DNA of 64,000 nucleotides from JBCBKP01 sp038521625 (GCA_038521625.1 JBCBKP010000009.1:1-64000), one strand, 5' to 3'; positions 1-10,725 are shown, numbered from the stretch's first letter. Translations and numbers: made by a program. The notes: generated by a model from the sequence alone, not told the origin.

Positions 1-366
1 AAGCGCTGAAGAAGCCCAGAGGGCAATCGACGGGACTTCTTGCTCCCGTGCCACGACAGACCGACCGCGAAGCCGAGCTTCATGTCGGCGAGCGGTCGAC
101 CCCTCGCCGCCGGACGGCGGCGACGAGGCCAAGCCGCACCCTCGCGTGAGCGAGGGGTTAGGTCCAACCCACGAGAGCCGACGGGGTCCGCGTTCTCATC
201 AACACGCTCCCCCTCCGCGTCTCCGCGCACCCCCGCGCCTCCGCGTTCTCCGAAACCCGATCCAGCCGAAGCCCTTCGTCTCCCCTTCACACTCGAATCC
301 CCGAGACCAGATAGCATGCGCCAAGGCGACGCATCACAACGCGCCGGCCGACACGGAGAGCAAGAG
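1..366. other. Non-coding stretch upstream of the phosphoesterase gene
   Basis: I see no convincing gene here. It holds two strong hairpins: an 8-bp stem with a GGAC loop at 104-123, and a 7-bp stem closed by a GTGA (GNRA-type) loop at 139-156. From about 206 to 252 there are imperfect repeats of CTCCGCG. An open frame runs through the region in front of the gene at 367, but its predicted peptide is low-complexity Pro/Arg/Ser and looks non-coding. Confidence 0.55.
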
Positions 367-2730
367 ATGCACACCACACGGATCGCCGCCGCCATCACCG
401 CCATCGCCGCCTCCAACGCCCTCGCACAACGCGCCACGCCCACCGGCGACGAGTTCTCCATCATCGCCCTCCCCGACACACAGAACTACGTCCGCAACGG
501 AGCCTTTCCCCAGAACTTCAACGCCCAGACCCAGTGGATCCGCGACCGGATCCTCTCGAGCGGCAACCCCGACAACATCGTCTTCGTCACACACCTCGGC
601 GACGTCGTCTCCAACGGCGACAACCGCGCCGAGTACATGCTCGCCGACACCGCGATGTCCTTCATCGAAGGACCGGACGACGGCGTCGTCCCCTACGGCA
701 TCCTCCCCGGCAACCACGACTTCGCCTCGACCGGTAACAAGTCCACCGGATCCGACCTGTTCGTCGAGTTCTTCGGCCCGACACGCTTTGCCGGCCGCAC
801 CTGGTACGAGGGCGCAGACCCCTCGGGCAACAACAGCTACCAGGTCTTCACCACGCCCATGGGCGACTTCATGCACATATCGCTCGAGTGGCGGCCCGAC
901 CAGAACGTCACCAACGGCCCGACCCGAGACCCCTCGCCGCTCGACTGGGCCCAGTCGGTGATCTCGGCCAACCCGGGCATGCCGACGATCGTCTCCAGCC
1001 ACGAGCACCTCGACGACGACCCCGCCGGGCGCAGCGGCTCCGGCGAGAACGTCTGGCAACGCCTCGTCGCGCCCAACGACCAGGTCATCATGATCCTCAA
1101 CGGCCACTACCACAGCGCCGCCGACCTGTTCAACGACGGCGAGTTCCACCAGGTCAGCCTGAACAACTTCAACGAGCCCGTCATCGAGGCCCTGCAGGAC
1201 TTCCAGGACTACCCGGGCGGCGGCCAGGGCTGGCTCCGCATCATCACCTTCGACCCCGACGCCGGCCAGATCCAATTCCAGACCTACAGCCCCGTGCTCG
1301 ACCAGTTCCAGACCGAACGCCCCGAGGACCCGGGCATCGGCGGCCGCGCCAGCGAGTTCGAGATCGCGATCGACTTCGCCACACGCTTCCAGTTCGCCGA
1401 ACCGGCCCAGCCGCCGCTGAACCCGTTCCAGACCCTCCGGTTCCGCGACGGATCCAACGGCTACAACGGCACGCGGGACACCGAGGTCCGCCAGGACGAC
1501 CCCGACACCAACCTCGGCGCCGCCCCCGAGGTGACGATCGACGCCGACGACGACGGCGCGCCCGGCCTCCAACGCACCCAGGGCCTCATCCGCTTCGACA
1601 ACTTCATCGGCGCCGCCGGCCAGCGCGTCCGGCCGGGCGACTTCATCGGATCGGCCATCATCAACTTCAACGTCAACAACCCCGGCAGCGGCTTCGACGT
1701 CCACGAGGTCACCCAGAATTGGGCGCCCAACTTCACCTGGAACCGCTTCGGCAACGGGCTGAACCCCGGCGTCGACGTCGCTCCGACGCCCGAGTACCGC
1801 CTCGGCCTCGACAACGGCAACTCGAACATCCCCACCGGACCGCTCGAGATCTACGTCACCCAGATGGTCCAGCGCTGGGCCGACGGCCGGGGCCAGCCCT
1901 TCGGCACCGCCTTCCTCTCGCTCCCCGCCGGCACCAACGGCCTCGATCTCGACAGCTCCGAATCGGCGAGCCCGCCCGAGCTGGTCGTGACCACGCTGCT
2001 CCCCAAGTTCCGCGCCGTCCGGTTCACCCAGAGCGTCGACGGATACAACGGCGCGATCGACACGCAGCTGACCCAGTCCGAGCCCAACACCAGCGGCGCC
2101 GGCTTCACGTCGTTCAGCGCCGACGCGAGCGACAGCGGCGGGCAGAACCACATCCTGATCCGCTTCGACGACATCTTCGGAACCGGGCCCGACCGCGTCG
2201 GACCGTTCGACGTCATCGCGAAGGCCTACATCACGCTCACCGCCGACGACCCCGGCGACGGCGCGTCCGCCTTCCGTCTGCTCCAGCCCTTCACCGCCGG
2301 CGCTACGTGGAACAACAGCTTCGGCGGCGACGGCGTGCAGGCCGACAACATCGAGGCCGTCGCGATGCCGGCGGGAGGCGCCGCCGGGGCCTTCGGCCTC
2401 GGCGAGATCGACGTCACCGAATCGATCGTGGCCTGGCTCCAGGGCGCAACCAACCACGGCTGGGCGCTGCTCCCGAGCGGCACCAACGGCTGGGATGTCG
2501 CCAGCAGCGAGTCGGGACCGCAGCTCCGCCCGAGCCTGACGGTCATCATCGACCGGTGCGTCGCCGACCTGGTCGAGCCGTTCGACGCCCAGCCCGACGG
2601 CAACGACCTGCTCGAGCTGATCGATCGCGTCGATGGCGGCCTCGCGTCGGGCGACTGGAACGCCGACAGCGAGACCGACATCTTCGATGTGATCGACTAT
2701 CTGGCCGAGGCCGCGATCGGCTGCCCCTGA
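367..2730 (+). CDS. Secreted metallophosphoesterase with DNRLRE-type domains and dockerin-like tail
   Basis: Predicted extracellular calcineurin-like phosphoesterase, 787 aa. The start at 367 follows an AGGAG-like purine stretch and gives a signal peptide ending in ALAQ near residue 21; the frame upstream of it looks non-coding. Metal-binding motifs are in order: D37 in LPDTQ, GD at 78-79, GNHD at 115-118, SHEH near 212 and NGHYH at 245-249. Two similar modules of about 190 residues follow (roughly 357-545 and 551-730), resembling DNRLRE/CBM96 domains, each with a TNG(W/L)D motif near its end. The last 57 residues are an Asp-rich duplicated tail ending in GCP, like the dockerin-type tails of planctomycete secreted proteins. 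The substrate cannot be told; phosphodiesters or nucleotides are likely. Confidence 0.85.
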   Translation: MHTTRIAAAITAIAASNALAQRATPTGDEFSIIALPDTQNYVRNGAFPQNFNAQTQWIRDRILSSGNPDNIVFVTHLGDVVSNGDNRAEYMLADTAMSFIEGPDDGVVPYGILPGNHDFASTGNKSTGSDLFVEFFGPTRFAGRTWYEGADPSGNNSYQVFTTPMGDFMHISLEWRPDQNVTNGPTRDPSPLDWAQSVISANPGMPTIVSSHEHLDDDPAGRSGSGENVWQRLVAPNDQVIMILNGHYHSAADLFNDGEFHQVSLNNFNEPVIEALQDFQDYPGGGQGWLRIITFDPDAGQIQFQTYSPVLDQFQTERPEDPGIGGRASEFEIAIDFATRFQFAEPAQPPLNPFQTLRFRDGSNGYNGTRDTEVRQDDPDTNLGAAPEVTIDADDDGAPGLQRTQGLIRFDNFIGAAGQRVRPGDFIGSAIINFNVNNPGSGFDVHEVTQNWAPNFTWNRFGNGLNPGVDVAPTPEYRLGLDNGNSNIPTGPLEIYVTQMVQRWADGRGQPFGTAFLSLPAGTNGLDLDSSESASPPELVVTTLLPKFRAVRFTQSVDGYNGAIDTQLTQSEPNTSGAGFTSFSADASDSGGQNHILIRFDDIFGTGPDRVGPFDVIAKAYITLTADDPGDGASAFRLLQPFTAGATWNNSFGGDGVQADNIEAVAMPAGGAAGAFGLGEIDVTESIVAWLQGATNHGWALLPSGTNGWDVASSESGPQLRPSLTVIIDRCVADLVEPFDAQPDGNDLLELIDRVDGGLASGDWNADSETDIFDVIDYLAEAAIGCP

Positions 2731-2764
2731 TGCCCCGATTCGACCACACGCAGATCGAGCCGGC

Positions 2765-3160
2765 CTACAGGAAGACCATCACGCCGATCAGGCCGAACAC
2801 CGCGACCCAGAGCGACGAGAGGCCGATCGTGATCCAACCGAGCACCAGCCCGGTCAGCGCGCCCTCGCCGGCCGCGCGGTCGACGCCGCCCCGCCGGATC
2901 CGGGTCCGCACCCGCGTCCCCTTGATCACCGCCGGGATCGCGACGACGCCGGCGAACGGTCCCAGCACGACGAAGAACAGGATGATCGCGATCGTGCCCC
3001 AGGTCCGCGCCGCGTTCGCGTCGGCGAGCACACGCTGCACCGGCCGCCCCGACCACACCGGCGTCCCGCACTCCGGGCACCGCTCCTCGACCCGCAGACC
3101 GGTCAGGTCGTACCCGCAGTTCCAGCACACGGGCCTCCCCTCCGCGACCGCGCCGGTCAC
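2765..3160 (-). CDS. Small zinc-ribbon membrane protein
   Basis: 131-aa protein of unknown function. A CWNCGYDL...CPECG zinc ribbon lies at about residues 12-33, followed by two hydrophobic segments (about 54-78 and 105-131) with an Arg-rich stretch between them. The GTG start overlaps the methyltransferase stop by 4 nt (GTGA), so it is the last gene of the ABC exporter operon. The CxxCGYDLxG type of ribbon recurs at the C-terminus of the protein at 28296-28736. It may be a small membrane accessory protein; its role is unknown. Confidence 0.7.
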   Translation of the reverse strand: MTGAVAEGRPVCWNCGYDLTGLRVEERCPECGTPVWSGRPVQRVLADANAARTWGTIAIILFFVVLGPFAGVVAIPAVIKGTRVRTRIRRGGVDRAAGEGALTGLVLGWITIGLSSLWVAVFGLIGVMVFL

Positions 3161-3963
3161 GGCGCGCCCGCCCGCGCCGCGACGAACACGATGAACGAGT
3201 CGTCCAGATCGCGCCCGTCGGCCAGCGGCGTTACGTACACGTTGCCCTCCTCGTCCCGGGCGTCGCAGGTCTTGTCGTACACCTCGACCGCGCCGAACCC
3301 CGCCTCGAGCATCGCGTCCCGCAGCTCCGGGATCGACCAGAGCCGCCAGCGGTACACGAAGGCGTCCTCGAACTCGTCCTCGATCCGCCCGCCGTTCTCG
3401 ATCCGGAAGTGGATCACGTCGGTCACCATCCCGGTGCTCGCGTCGGCCTCGCGCTGCTCCCAGGTGTAGCGGACCATCTTGCCCGCGTGCGCCTCGAGGC
3501 TCGGCAGCGGCTCGCCCCCGGCGATCGGGTGCTCGCGGTGCACGTCGCCGACCAGGAACGCGGTCTCCCCGCCGTAGGTGTCGCAGGCGAAGAACCCGCC
3601 GGGGTTCAGCCGCGACCGAGCGCAGCGGAGGTATCCGACCAGCTCGGCCCGGGCGTGGAAGTAGCCGATCGAGAAATTGCCGACAAACAGCGCGTCGCAG
3701 GGCGTGGTCACCGCGCGGACGTCGGCGGCCAGCTTCTCGATCGAGGGGTGGGTGCCGCGGTAGGCGAGCGTCTCGGCGTCGAGGTCGACGGCGACCGCCG
3801 TGCCGCCGGTCAATTCGACCCAGCGGTGGGAGAGCGCCGCGGTGCCGGCGAAGTCCTCGCCGAGCACGCGTGGGTTCGCGCCGTGGACGGCGCGGAGGAA
3901 CGAGACCGAAGCCCGGGTGTTCTGGACGCAGTGCTCGTAGAGGTCGTGCTTTGAGACGCTCAC
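3157..3963 (-). CDS. Class I SAM-dependent methyltransferase
   Basis: About 268 aa. The N-terminal half has a Rossmann-type arrangement: an EDFAGTAALS glycine-containing motif, an acidic AVDLDAETL strand end, and a later DALFVGNFSIGY segment, as in class I methyltransferases. The substrate is unknown. I chose the GTG at 3963 because it overlaps the permease stop codon (GTGA), matching the other 4-nt overlaps in this operon; another in-frame GTG at 3978 would add five residues. It sits between the exporter permease and the zinc-ribbon protein, which may be coincidental. Confidence 0.75.
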   Translation of the reverse strand: MSVSKHDLYEHCVQNTRASVSFLRAVHGANPRVLGEDFAGTAALSHRWVELTGGTAVAVDLDAETLAYRGTHPSIEKLAADVRAVTTPCDALFVGNFSIGYFHARAELVGYLRCARSRLNPGGFFACDTYGGETAFLVGDVHREHPIAGGEPLPSLEAHAGKMVRYTWEQREADASTGMVTDVIHFRIENGGRIEDEFEDAFVYRWRLWSIPELRDAMLEAGFGAVEVYDKTCDARDEEGNVYVTPLADGRDLDDSFIVFVAARAGAP

Positions 3964-5344
3964 GCCATGCGGACCCACTTGATCATCGTGCCGAAGCTCG
4001 GCGGCTTGCCGAACATGAGCAGGCCGACGCGGAAGACCTTGGCGGCGAACCAGAGCGAGGCGAGCGCCGTGGCCGTGGCGACCGCGAGCGAGACGGCGAT
4101 CTCCCAGGCCGGGACGTTGCCGGCGGCGATCCGGGTGATCATGACGAACGGGCCGAAGGCGGGGGCCATGCTGGTGACGCGTGCGAGCGTCGAGCTGGGG
4201 TCCTGGGCGATGAAGATGCCGAGCATGTAGGGCACCATGATGATCATCATGACGGGCGCCATGAGGCTCTGGGCCTCGCGGAGCTCGTTGACGGCCGAGC
4301 CGATCGCGGCCATGAGCGCGGCGATCATCAGGTAGGTCAGGACGAAGAAGGGCGGGAGGAAGATCAGGGCCTGGACCGGGATGAGGTCGGCCATGCTGAT
4401 GGTGATCAGCGCGCCTGTGGCGCCGCCGCCGTAGACGACGAGGATCAGGCCGCCGACGAGCATCTGGCCGAGGATCTTGCCGGTCATGAGCTCGAAGGCA
4501 GAGCAGCTAGAGAGCAGGACCTCGACGACGCGGCTGGACTTCTCCTCGATGGTGGTGGTGAGGAGGTACTGGCCGCCGAACATGACGCCCATCATGAGCA
4601 GGGCCATGGCGACGAAGCTGACGACGAACTGGATGCCGGTGTCGGCGTCGCGTTCCTGCCCGGTCTCGGCGGAGTAGACGACCGAGTCGCCCCGGACGTT
4701 GGAGAGGGCGAGGATCTCATCGACGCTCTGGCCGCTGTTCTCGGCGCGGACCTCGCGGATGACGCGCTGGGCGCGGCCCTCGATCAGTCCGATGAGGCGC
4801 GGGTCGAGCTTGGGCTGGACGGTGAGGGTGTAGCCCCCGAAGTCGGTCTCGCCCTCGGCTCGCTGCGTCGCGTTCGGGTCGACCATGAGCAGGGCGAGGC
4901 GGCCGTCGTCCTCGGCGCTGTTATCGCGGACGGCGGCGCGCTGCTCGTTGAGCGCGTCGCCCTCGAGGTCGGGCCCGAGGTTGGTGATGCGGATGGTGGG
5001 GACCTTGAGCTCGGTCGTGGCGGCGGTGAGGGCGCCGCCTATGTCGCCGGACTCGGCGGCCTCCTGGACGCCCTGGGTGGTCGCGCCGACGCGGTCGGCC
5101 TGCCAGGCCTCGATCTCCTCGGGGCTCAGTGCCGCTCGGAACCGTTCGAAGACCTCGCCGGACTTGTCGACGACGGCCAGCTCGCCGACGACCTCGGGGG
5201 CGCCGCGGTTGATGAGCATGGGGCCGATGAACATGAAGGCGGCCATCAGGACGGCGGGGACGATGAAGCCGCCGATGATGAAGCCCTTGGTCAGCGCGGT
5301 CGAGGCGAACTCGCGGCCCGCGACGCGTGTGATCTTCGAGACGT

Positions 5345-5348
<4 letters not shown>
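3960..5348 (-). CDS. ABC-2 type transporter permease (NatB-like)
   Basis: 462-aa integral membrane permease. One transmembrane segment lies near the N-terminus (about 22-45), followed by a large soluble domain of about 190 residues, then five or six hydrophobic segments from about residue 225 to the end. This is the layout of ABC-2/NatB-like exporter permeases. Its ATG overlaps the stop of the upstream ATPase gene by 4 nt, so the two subunits are translationally coupled. The family exports ions, drugs or lipids; the substrate cannot be predicted here. Confidence 0.85.
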
Positions 5349-6358
<1,010 letters not shown>

Positions 6359-6598
6359 CGAATTCCCCCTTGGTGCCCGCGTCGGGCTTGATGCCCGGAT
6401 CAGGATTTGAACCGATGCCGTGGGAGCGCCCGGGCGGGACGCGTGACGGCAAGTGTAGGGGCGGCCGCGACCCCCGCGGCGCGCCTCGCCGGCGCTGCGC
6501 CGTGGTCGGCCCCCGGTCCGGTCTGGACGTCGGCGGGCCGCCGGCGCGGCGGCGTTCACCGGGTCTGGTTGGGATCGCGGGCGTTGCGGTTTCGCGGG

Positions 6599-7363
6599 TC
6601 AGAACAGGCCAAGGAACTTCTTTCGCTTCTTCGTCTGCGAAGCCTCCAGGCTCTGCTTCGCGGCGAGATAGGCGTCGGGCCTGTCGGGCTTGATGACGAG
6701 CGGGACGTTCGCGGCGCCGAACAACTTGATGAGCTCGTCGGCGCCGGCCTGGAGCTTGAACGCCATCTCGTTTCTATGGATGGGGAGCATCTCGTAAAAA
6801 CCGACGACGCGCCCGTCGCTGAGCTGAGTGGGGTTGTCTTCCGGGAAGAGCGGGGTAGGCCAGAGGAACATGCAACAGAGTTGCGTGTCGGGGGCGAATG
6901 GCTCGGGCGGGTCGCCGTTCGGGACGGTATGGCCTGGGCCGATCCACGACTCGAACTCGTGCGGCAATCGGGCGATCGTCTTCATCCACCGGATGACCCA
7001 GTATCCGGGCGAGTCTTGCTCGATCTTGCGATCCCGGAGCCAGACCCAGTCGGCGGGCACGCGCGAGACGATCTCGGCGTGGAGGGGGGCGCCCGCTCCC
7101 TCCGGCACGGCCATCGGTCGGTCGCTCATTCCGGTGGTGAAGAGCGTGAAGTAGGGGTGCTTGTCCGACGGGTCGATGATGTGCACGTCGAGGTGGACGA
7201 GGTCGGAGACGATCTCGTGGAAGACGGAGTCGGCGGGGCCGACGTGGCGTTCGAGGAGCGCTTTCACTTCTTCGATGGTTGTCTCGTTGCCCGTCGCGAT
7301 CTCCAATCCGCGCTCGCGCGGCTCGTGACGGATCGTTTGGCCCTGCGGGTCGTCGCTGTCCAT
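6599..7363 (-). CDS. Suppressor-of-fused (SUFU) domain protein
   Basis: 254-aa soluble protein. The body from about residue 20 to 215 resembles bacterial SUFU-like domains: an ...DLVHLDVHII segment early, followed by PYFTLFTTGMSDRPM, WPTPLF and PIHRNEM segments. The start is supported by GAGGAG 9-14 nt upstream. In bacteria these domains occur in stand-alone proteins, sometimes linked to polymorphic toxin immunity; no toxin gene is next to it, so I make no such claim. It is divergent from prfA. Confidence 0.7.
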   Translation of the reverse strand: MDSDDPQGQTIRHEPRERGLEIATGNETTIEEVKALLERHVGPADSVFHEIVSDLVHLDVHIIDPSDKHPYFTLFTTGMSDRPMAVPEGAGAPLHAEIVSRVPADWVWLRDRKIEQDSPGYWVIRWMKTIARLPHEFESWIGPGHTVPNGDPPEPFAPDTQLCCMFLWPTPLFPEDNPTQLSDGRVVGFYEMLPIHRNEMAFKLQAGADELIKLFGAANVPLVIKPDRPDAYLAAKQSLEASQTKKRKKFLGLF

Positions 7364-7432
7364 GGTTTCGCTCCTCTCTCCTCCGTGCGCTTCGAAGATA
7401 CCATACTTCCCGTGAGAGCCGAGGACCGCAGC

Positions 7433-8524
7433 ATGCATGGCTTGCCCGACGCGGTCGCCGCCAAGCTCGACGAGCTGGCCGCCCAGCACGCCGAGATCGC
7501 GGGCAAACTCGAGGACCCGGCCATCCTCGCCGACCACAACGCCGTCCGTGAGTTGTCGATCAAGAAGGCGGCGCTGGACCCGGTGGCCTCGGGGTACGCG
7601 CGGTACCGGGCGCTGCTCGACGAGGCGGCGGAGCTGCGGGCTTCGGTCGAGTCGGGCGAGGACCCGGAGCTGGCGGAGATGGCGGCCGAGGAGCTGCCGC
7701 GGCTGGAGCGCGAGGCCTCGGAGGCGATCGAGGCGGTGAAGGCGGCGCTGGTGCAGTCGGACGACCGGCGTGTCGGCAGCGTGATCATGGAGGTGCGCGC
7801 CGGGGCCGGCGGGGACGAGGCGGGGCTGTGGGCGCGCGACCTCTTGGCGATGTACGAGAAGTACGCGCAGTCGAAGTCGTGGAAGTGGGAGGCGCTGGAC
7901 GTGAGCGCCGACGACGGCGTGGGCGGCGTGCGCAGCGCGACGGTGAACATCGCGGGCGACGGCGTGTTCGCAGAGCTGGCGTTCGAGGCGGGCGTGCACT
8001 CGGTGAAGCGGGTGCCGGCGACGGAGACGCAGGGGCGGATCCACACGTCGACGGCGACGGTGGCGGTGCTGCCCGAGCCCGAGGCGGTGGATGTGAAGAT
8101 CGATTGGGGCAAGGACGTCGACGAGCACATCACGACGGCGCAGGGGCCCGGCGGGCAGAACGTGAACAAGGTGGCGACGGCGGTGCATCTGATCCACCGG
8201 CCGACGGGCGTCGAGGTGCGGATGCAGGAGAGCAAGAGCCAGCACCAGAACCGCGAGAAGGCGCGGCGGCTGCTGGCGGCGCGGGTGTTCGAGATCGAGC
8301 GGTCCAGGGTCGAGGCGGAGCGCGCGGGCGAGCGGCGTGCGCAGATCGGGACGGGCGAGCGGAGCGAGAAGGTGCGGGTGTACCGCTATCAGGACGGGAT
8401 CGTGGCGGACCAGCGGCTGGGCCAGAAGTTCCAGAAGGCGGCGATCCTGGACCAGGGGGAGCTGGGGCCGATGATCGGGGCGCTGCTGGAGCAGGAGACG
8501 GCGCGGCGTCTGGCTGCGCTTTGA
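7433..8524 (+). CDS. prfA: Peptide chain release factor 1
   Basis: 363 aa, normal length for RF1. It terminates translation at UAA and UAG. The codon-recognition tripeptide PAT is at about 195-197 (RF2 would have SPF), and the catalytic GGQ loop, in GPGGQNVNK, is at about 240-242. The ATG at 7433 has GAGGA 7 nt upstream. An in-frame GTG at 7412 lies 7 nt after a TACCAT box at 7399-7404, so a longer leaderless form is possible. No prmC-like methyltransferase gene follows. Confidence 0.95.
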   Translation: MHGLPDAVAAKLDELAAQHAEIAGKLEDPAILADHNAVRELSIKKAALDPVASGYARYRALLDEAAELRASVESGEDPELAEMAAEELPRLEREASEAIEAVKAALVQSDDRRVGSVIMEVRAGAGGDEAGLWARDLLAMYEKYAQSKSWKWEALDVSADDGVGGVRSATVNIAGDGVFAELAFEAGVHSVKRVPATETQGRIHTSTATVAVLPEPEAVDVKIDWGKDVDEHITTAQGPGGQNVNKVATAVHLIHRPTGVEVRMQESKSQHQNREKARRLLAARVFEIERSRVEAERAGERRAQIGTGERSEKVRVYRYQDGIVADQRLGQKFQKAAILDQGELGPMIGALLEQETARRLAAL

Positions 8525-8576
8525 TCGAGGGGTATCCCTCGGTCGGTCCTGAGGGCGCGCCGCGGCGCGGGGCGTC

Positions 8577-8605
8577 TTGGCGCACAGAAGAACTTGTGGT
8601 ACCTT
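8577..8605 (+). promoter_or_regulatory. Sigma-70-like promoter for the membrane protein gene at 8629
   Basis: A TTGGCG -35 hexamer at 8577-8582 and TACCTT -10 hexamer at 8600-8605 are separated by 17 nt, giving a short leader with a GGAGGGG ribosome binding site before the start at 8629. Confidence 0.5.
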
Positions 8606-8628
8606 CCGGACCTTCTGGAGGGGAATTC

Positions 8629-9312
8629 ATGAAGACGCCGCAGCGTCGAGCCAACTTTGTATCAAGCGTGTATGTCTGGTCGGTCTACGCGTTCATTGTC
8701 GCACTGCTTCTCGGTATCCCGGGGGGAGCTCTTGGGATCTACATGGCAGGCGAGGCCGCGACGAACAGCGAGGCCGACGGGCGCCAGGCGGCGGGCGTCA
8801 TCGCGTTCGCGGCTGTGACGATGTTCATTGTCGGTGGCATCGCCTCGTCGATCGGGGGGATTCTCGGTCAGGTCCTCCTGTATCAGGGCTGGAAGGTCGT
8901 CCGTTCCCCGGTGTCTGGCTTGAGCCCGACTCTCGTGGTCTTGCTTTGCTACGTGCCGCTTCTTAACTGGTTCTGGGTTCCGATCGCGTTCGGTTTGCTG
9001 CCTTCGAGGCAGGCAAAGCTGGCCGCGCATGAATCGCTCGAGATCGCCGTGAAGGGCCGTGTCGCGACGATCATCTTCGGCGTTGCGTGGGTCTCGGTGT
9101 TCGTTGCTCTGTTCGTGCCGATCGAGTCTGCGGTCATCATGCTTCCGCCTCTGGTCGCTGTCCTGATCACGGCGATCCTCGTGAACGGCGCCGTTGCAAA
9201 GAACACGGTGGCAATCTACGAGGCGTATCAAGCACGGATCGACGCCATGGGTGGCGGGGCGGACTCGAATCCGGGGGATCCAGCGCTTGGGTTCGCGGCC
9301 GTGCCGGCCTGA
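8629..9312 (+). CDS. Multi-pass membrane protein of unknown function
   Basis: 227 aa with about five or six hydrophobic segments (roughly 16-40, 55-85, 95-125, 145-165, 170-195) and a short polar C-terminus rich in Gly and Asp. I do not recognise a named family. The start is well supported by GGAGGGG 5-11 nt upstream, and a sigma-70-like promoter lies at 8577-8605. It ends 12 nt from the convergent DUF3754 gene. It appears to be a single-gene unit. Confidence 0.7.
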   Translation: MKTPQRRANFVSSVYVWSVYAFIVALLLGIPGGALGIYMAGEAATNSEADGRQAAGVIAFAAVTMFIVGGIASSIGGILGQVLLYQGWKVVRSPVSGLSPTLVVLLCYVPLLNWFWVPIAFGLLPSRQAKLAAHESLEIAVKGRVATIIFGVAWVSVFVALFVPIESAVIMLPPLVAVLITAILVNGAVAKNTVAIYEAYQARIDAMGGGADSNPGDPALGFAAVPA

Positions 9313-9324
9313 CCGGCCGAGCCG

Positions 9325-10665
9325 CTAGCCGGCGTGGTAGGTGTCGCCGAGGCGGCGGGCCCAGTGGTCTTCCATGCGTTCGATGCCGGCGCCGACGGTC
9401 CGCTGGCGGATGGGCTCGCCCGGCTCGACGAGGTCGAGGCGGCGGAGGGTCTCGAAGCCGTCGGCGCCGTCGAAGTTGATCTCGACGCCGAAGCGGTCCT
9501 GGAGCCAGCGTTCGACCTCGCGGTCGATGCAGGCCTCGGTGTGCATGGACTCCTTGGTCGCGTGCAGCATGGCGTAGCTGAGCAGGGCCTCTTTCTTCTC
9601 CTCGCGGCCGATCTGGGCGACGACGGTGTGGAGCACCGCGGCGTTGCTTGCCATGGAGCGCTCGTAGAGGTTCTGGGTGCGGCGGCCGTCGCGCATTTTC
9701 TTGGTGCGGCGGGAGCCGAGGAACCAGCGGAGGCCGAAGGCGGCGAAGGCGAGCAGCGCGGCCTTGCCGAGGCTGGAGAGCGCGGTGACGGCGGCGCCGC
9801 CGAGGAGCAGCGGGACGAGCTTGGGCACCAGGCTGCCGAAGGCGCCGGCGCCGCTTCCGAGGACGAGGAACTTGTCCCAGAGGCTCATGGAGACGCGGGC
9901 GTGGGGGAGCAGGGCCTCGACGTCGGCAACGGGGATCTCGCGGAAGAGGCGGAGTCGCAGCGCGTCCTCGCCCTGGAGTCGCGCGGCGACGGCGAGGCGG
10001 CGGTAGGTCTCGAGCTTGCGCGGGACGCGCTTCCAGGGGGTGAGCATGGGCCGGCGCCAGCGGGTGATGCGGCCGCGGCCCCTGACCCAGAGGTTGAGGG
10101 CGACGACGTCCTCGGGGTCGACGCGGACGCGGAGGCCGTCGCTGTTGGCGGCGGCGATGGCGCGCTCGATGGCGACGTTGTCGAGCTTCTCGTAGCTCGC
10201 CTTGTCCATGACGTAGTCGAGGCGTTCGAGGAGGGAGCGCTCGGCCTCGTCGGCGGAGAGGTCGCGGCCGTGGAGTTCGGGGCAGCGGATGGTGTCGCGT
10301 TCGGGGTTGATCTGCGCGTAGCGGGCGTCGAGCTCGGCGTGGAGGGCGCGGGTTTCCTGGTCGATGACGCGTGCGAGTGCGTCGGCGAAGCGGTCGATGT
10401 GGCGTGAGAGGGGGCCGAAGCGCGCGGGGTCGGTGCGGACGGCGGCGATGAGGTCGTCGAGGCGGACGGGGATGAAGCGGTTGTCGGGCTCGTGTGTGTC
10501 GGTGTCGGCGGCGGCGTCGTGGGCGGGCGGCGGGGCCACGCCCTCGTTGGCGGCGATCGCGTCCGCGGCCGGCTCGGCCTGGAGGGGGGTCATCCCGAAG
10601 GCGACACCGCCCTCGGGCTTGGCGTCGGCTCTGGCCGATGGTTTGTGTGTCTCTGGCGCCTCCAC
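9325..10665 (-). CDS. DUF3754 family (TMEM143-like) protein
   Basis: 446 aa. The N-terminal ~55 residues are Ala/Asp-rich and probably disordered. The central part carries the family-like GRGRITRWRRP segment near residue 195, and a hydrophobic, Gly/Leu-rich region at about 270-330 looks like one or two membrane segments. A conserved-looking EEKKEALLSYAML stretch follows. Homologues include mitochondrial TMEM143; the biochemical role is unknown. The GTG start lies 6 nt after a TACGAT box, suggesting leaderless expression. It is divergent from aroDE, 60 nt away. Confidence 0.7.
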   Translation of the reverse strand: MEAPETHKPSARADAKPEGGVAFGMTPLQAEPAADAIAANEGVAPPPAHDAAADTDTHEPDNRFIPVRLDDLIAAVRTDPARFGPLSRHIDRFADALARVIDQETRALHAELDARYAQINPERDTIRCPELHGRDLSADEAERSLLERLDYVMDKASYEKLDNVAIERAIAAANSDGLRVRVDPEDVVALNLWVRGRGRITRWRRPMLTPWKRVPRKLETYRRLAVAARLQGEDALRLRLFREIPVADVEALLPHARVSMSLWDKFLVLGSGAGAFGSLVPKLVPLLLGGAAVTALSSLGKAALLAFAAFGLRWFLGSRRTKKMRDGRRTQNLYERSMASNAAVLHTVVAQIGREEKKEALLSYAMLHATKESMHTEACIDREVERWLQDRFGVEINFDGADGFETLRRLDLVEPGEPIRQRTVGAGIERMEDHWARRLGDTYHAG

Positions 10666-10671
10666 ATCTTA

Positions 10672-10677
10672 ATCGTA
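10672..10677 (-). promoter_or_regulatory. Leaderless-type -10 box (TACGAT) for the DUF3754 gene
   Basis: On the minus strand TACGAT is followed by 6 nt (TAAGAT) and then the GTG start at 10665. No clear -35 is visible. Confidence 0.45.
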
Positions 10678-10711
10678 CAGCGATGGAGCGCCCGATCGCT
10701 CACGCGCCAGC

Positions 10712-10717
10712 TAACCT
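10712..10717 (+). promoter_or_regulatory. Leaderless-type -10 box (TAACCT) for aroDE
   Basis: TAACCT ends 8 nt before the ATG at 10726, so transcription would begin at or next to the start codon. No purine-rich ribosome binding site lies between them. Confidence 0.45.
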
Positions 10718-10725
10718 GATCCGCG

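Noticed and set aside
334..2457. 707-residue open frame antisense to the phosphoesterase gene
   Set aside because: It is a shadow of the real gene in a high-GC genome: biased Val/Gly/Asp/Ala composition, no domain and no ribosome binding site.
888..3194. 768-residue Arg-rich frame on the plus strand
   Set aside because: It runs through two genuine genes on different strands and has no recognisable domain.
6361..6440. tRNA-like 3' half on the minus strand (GGTTCAAATCC, later GGGCACCA)
   Set aside because: The T-arm stem has two mismatches, no CCA lies at the right distance, and no matching acceptor, D-arm or anticodon arm is present upstream.
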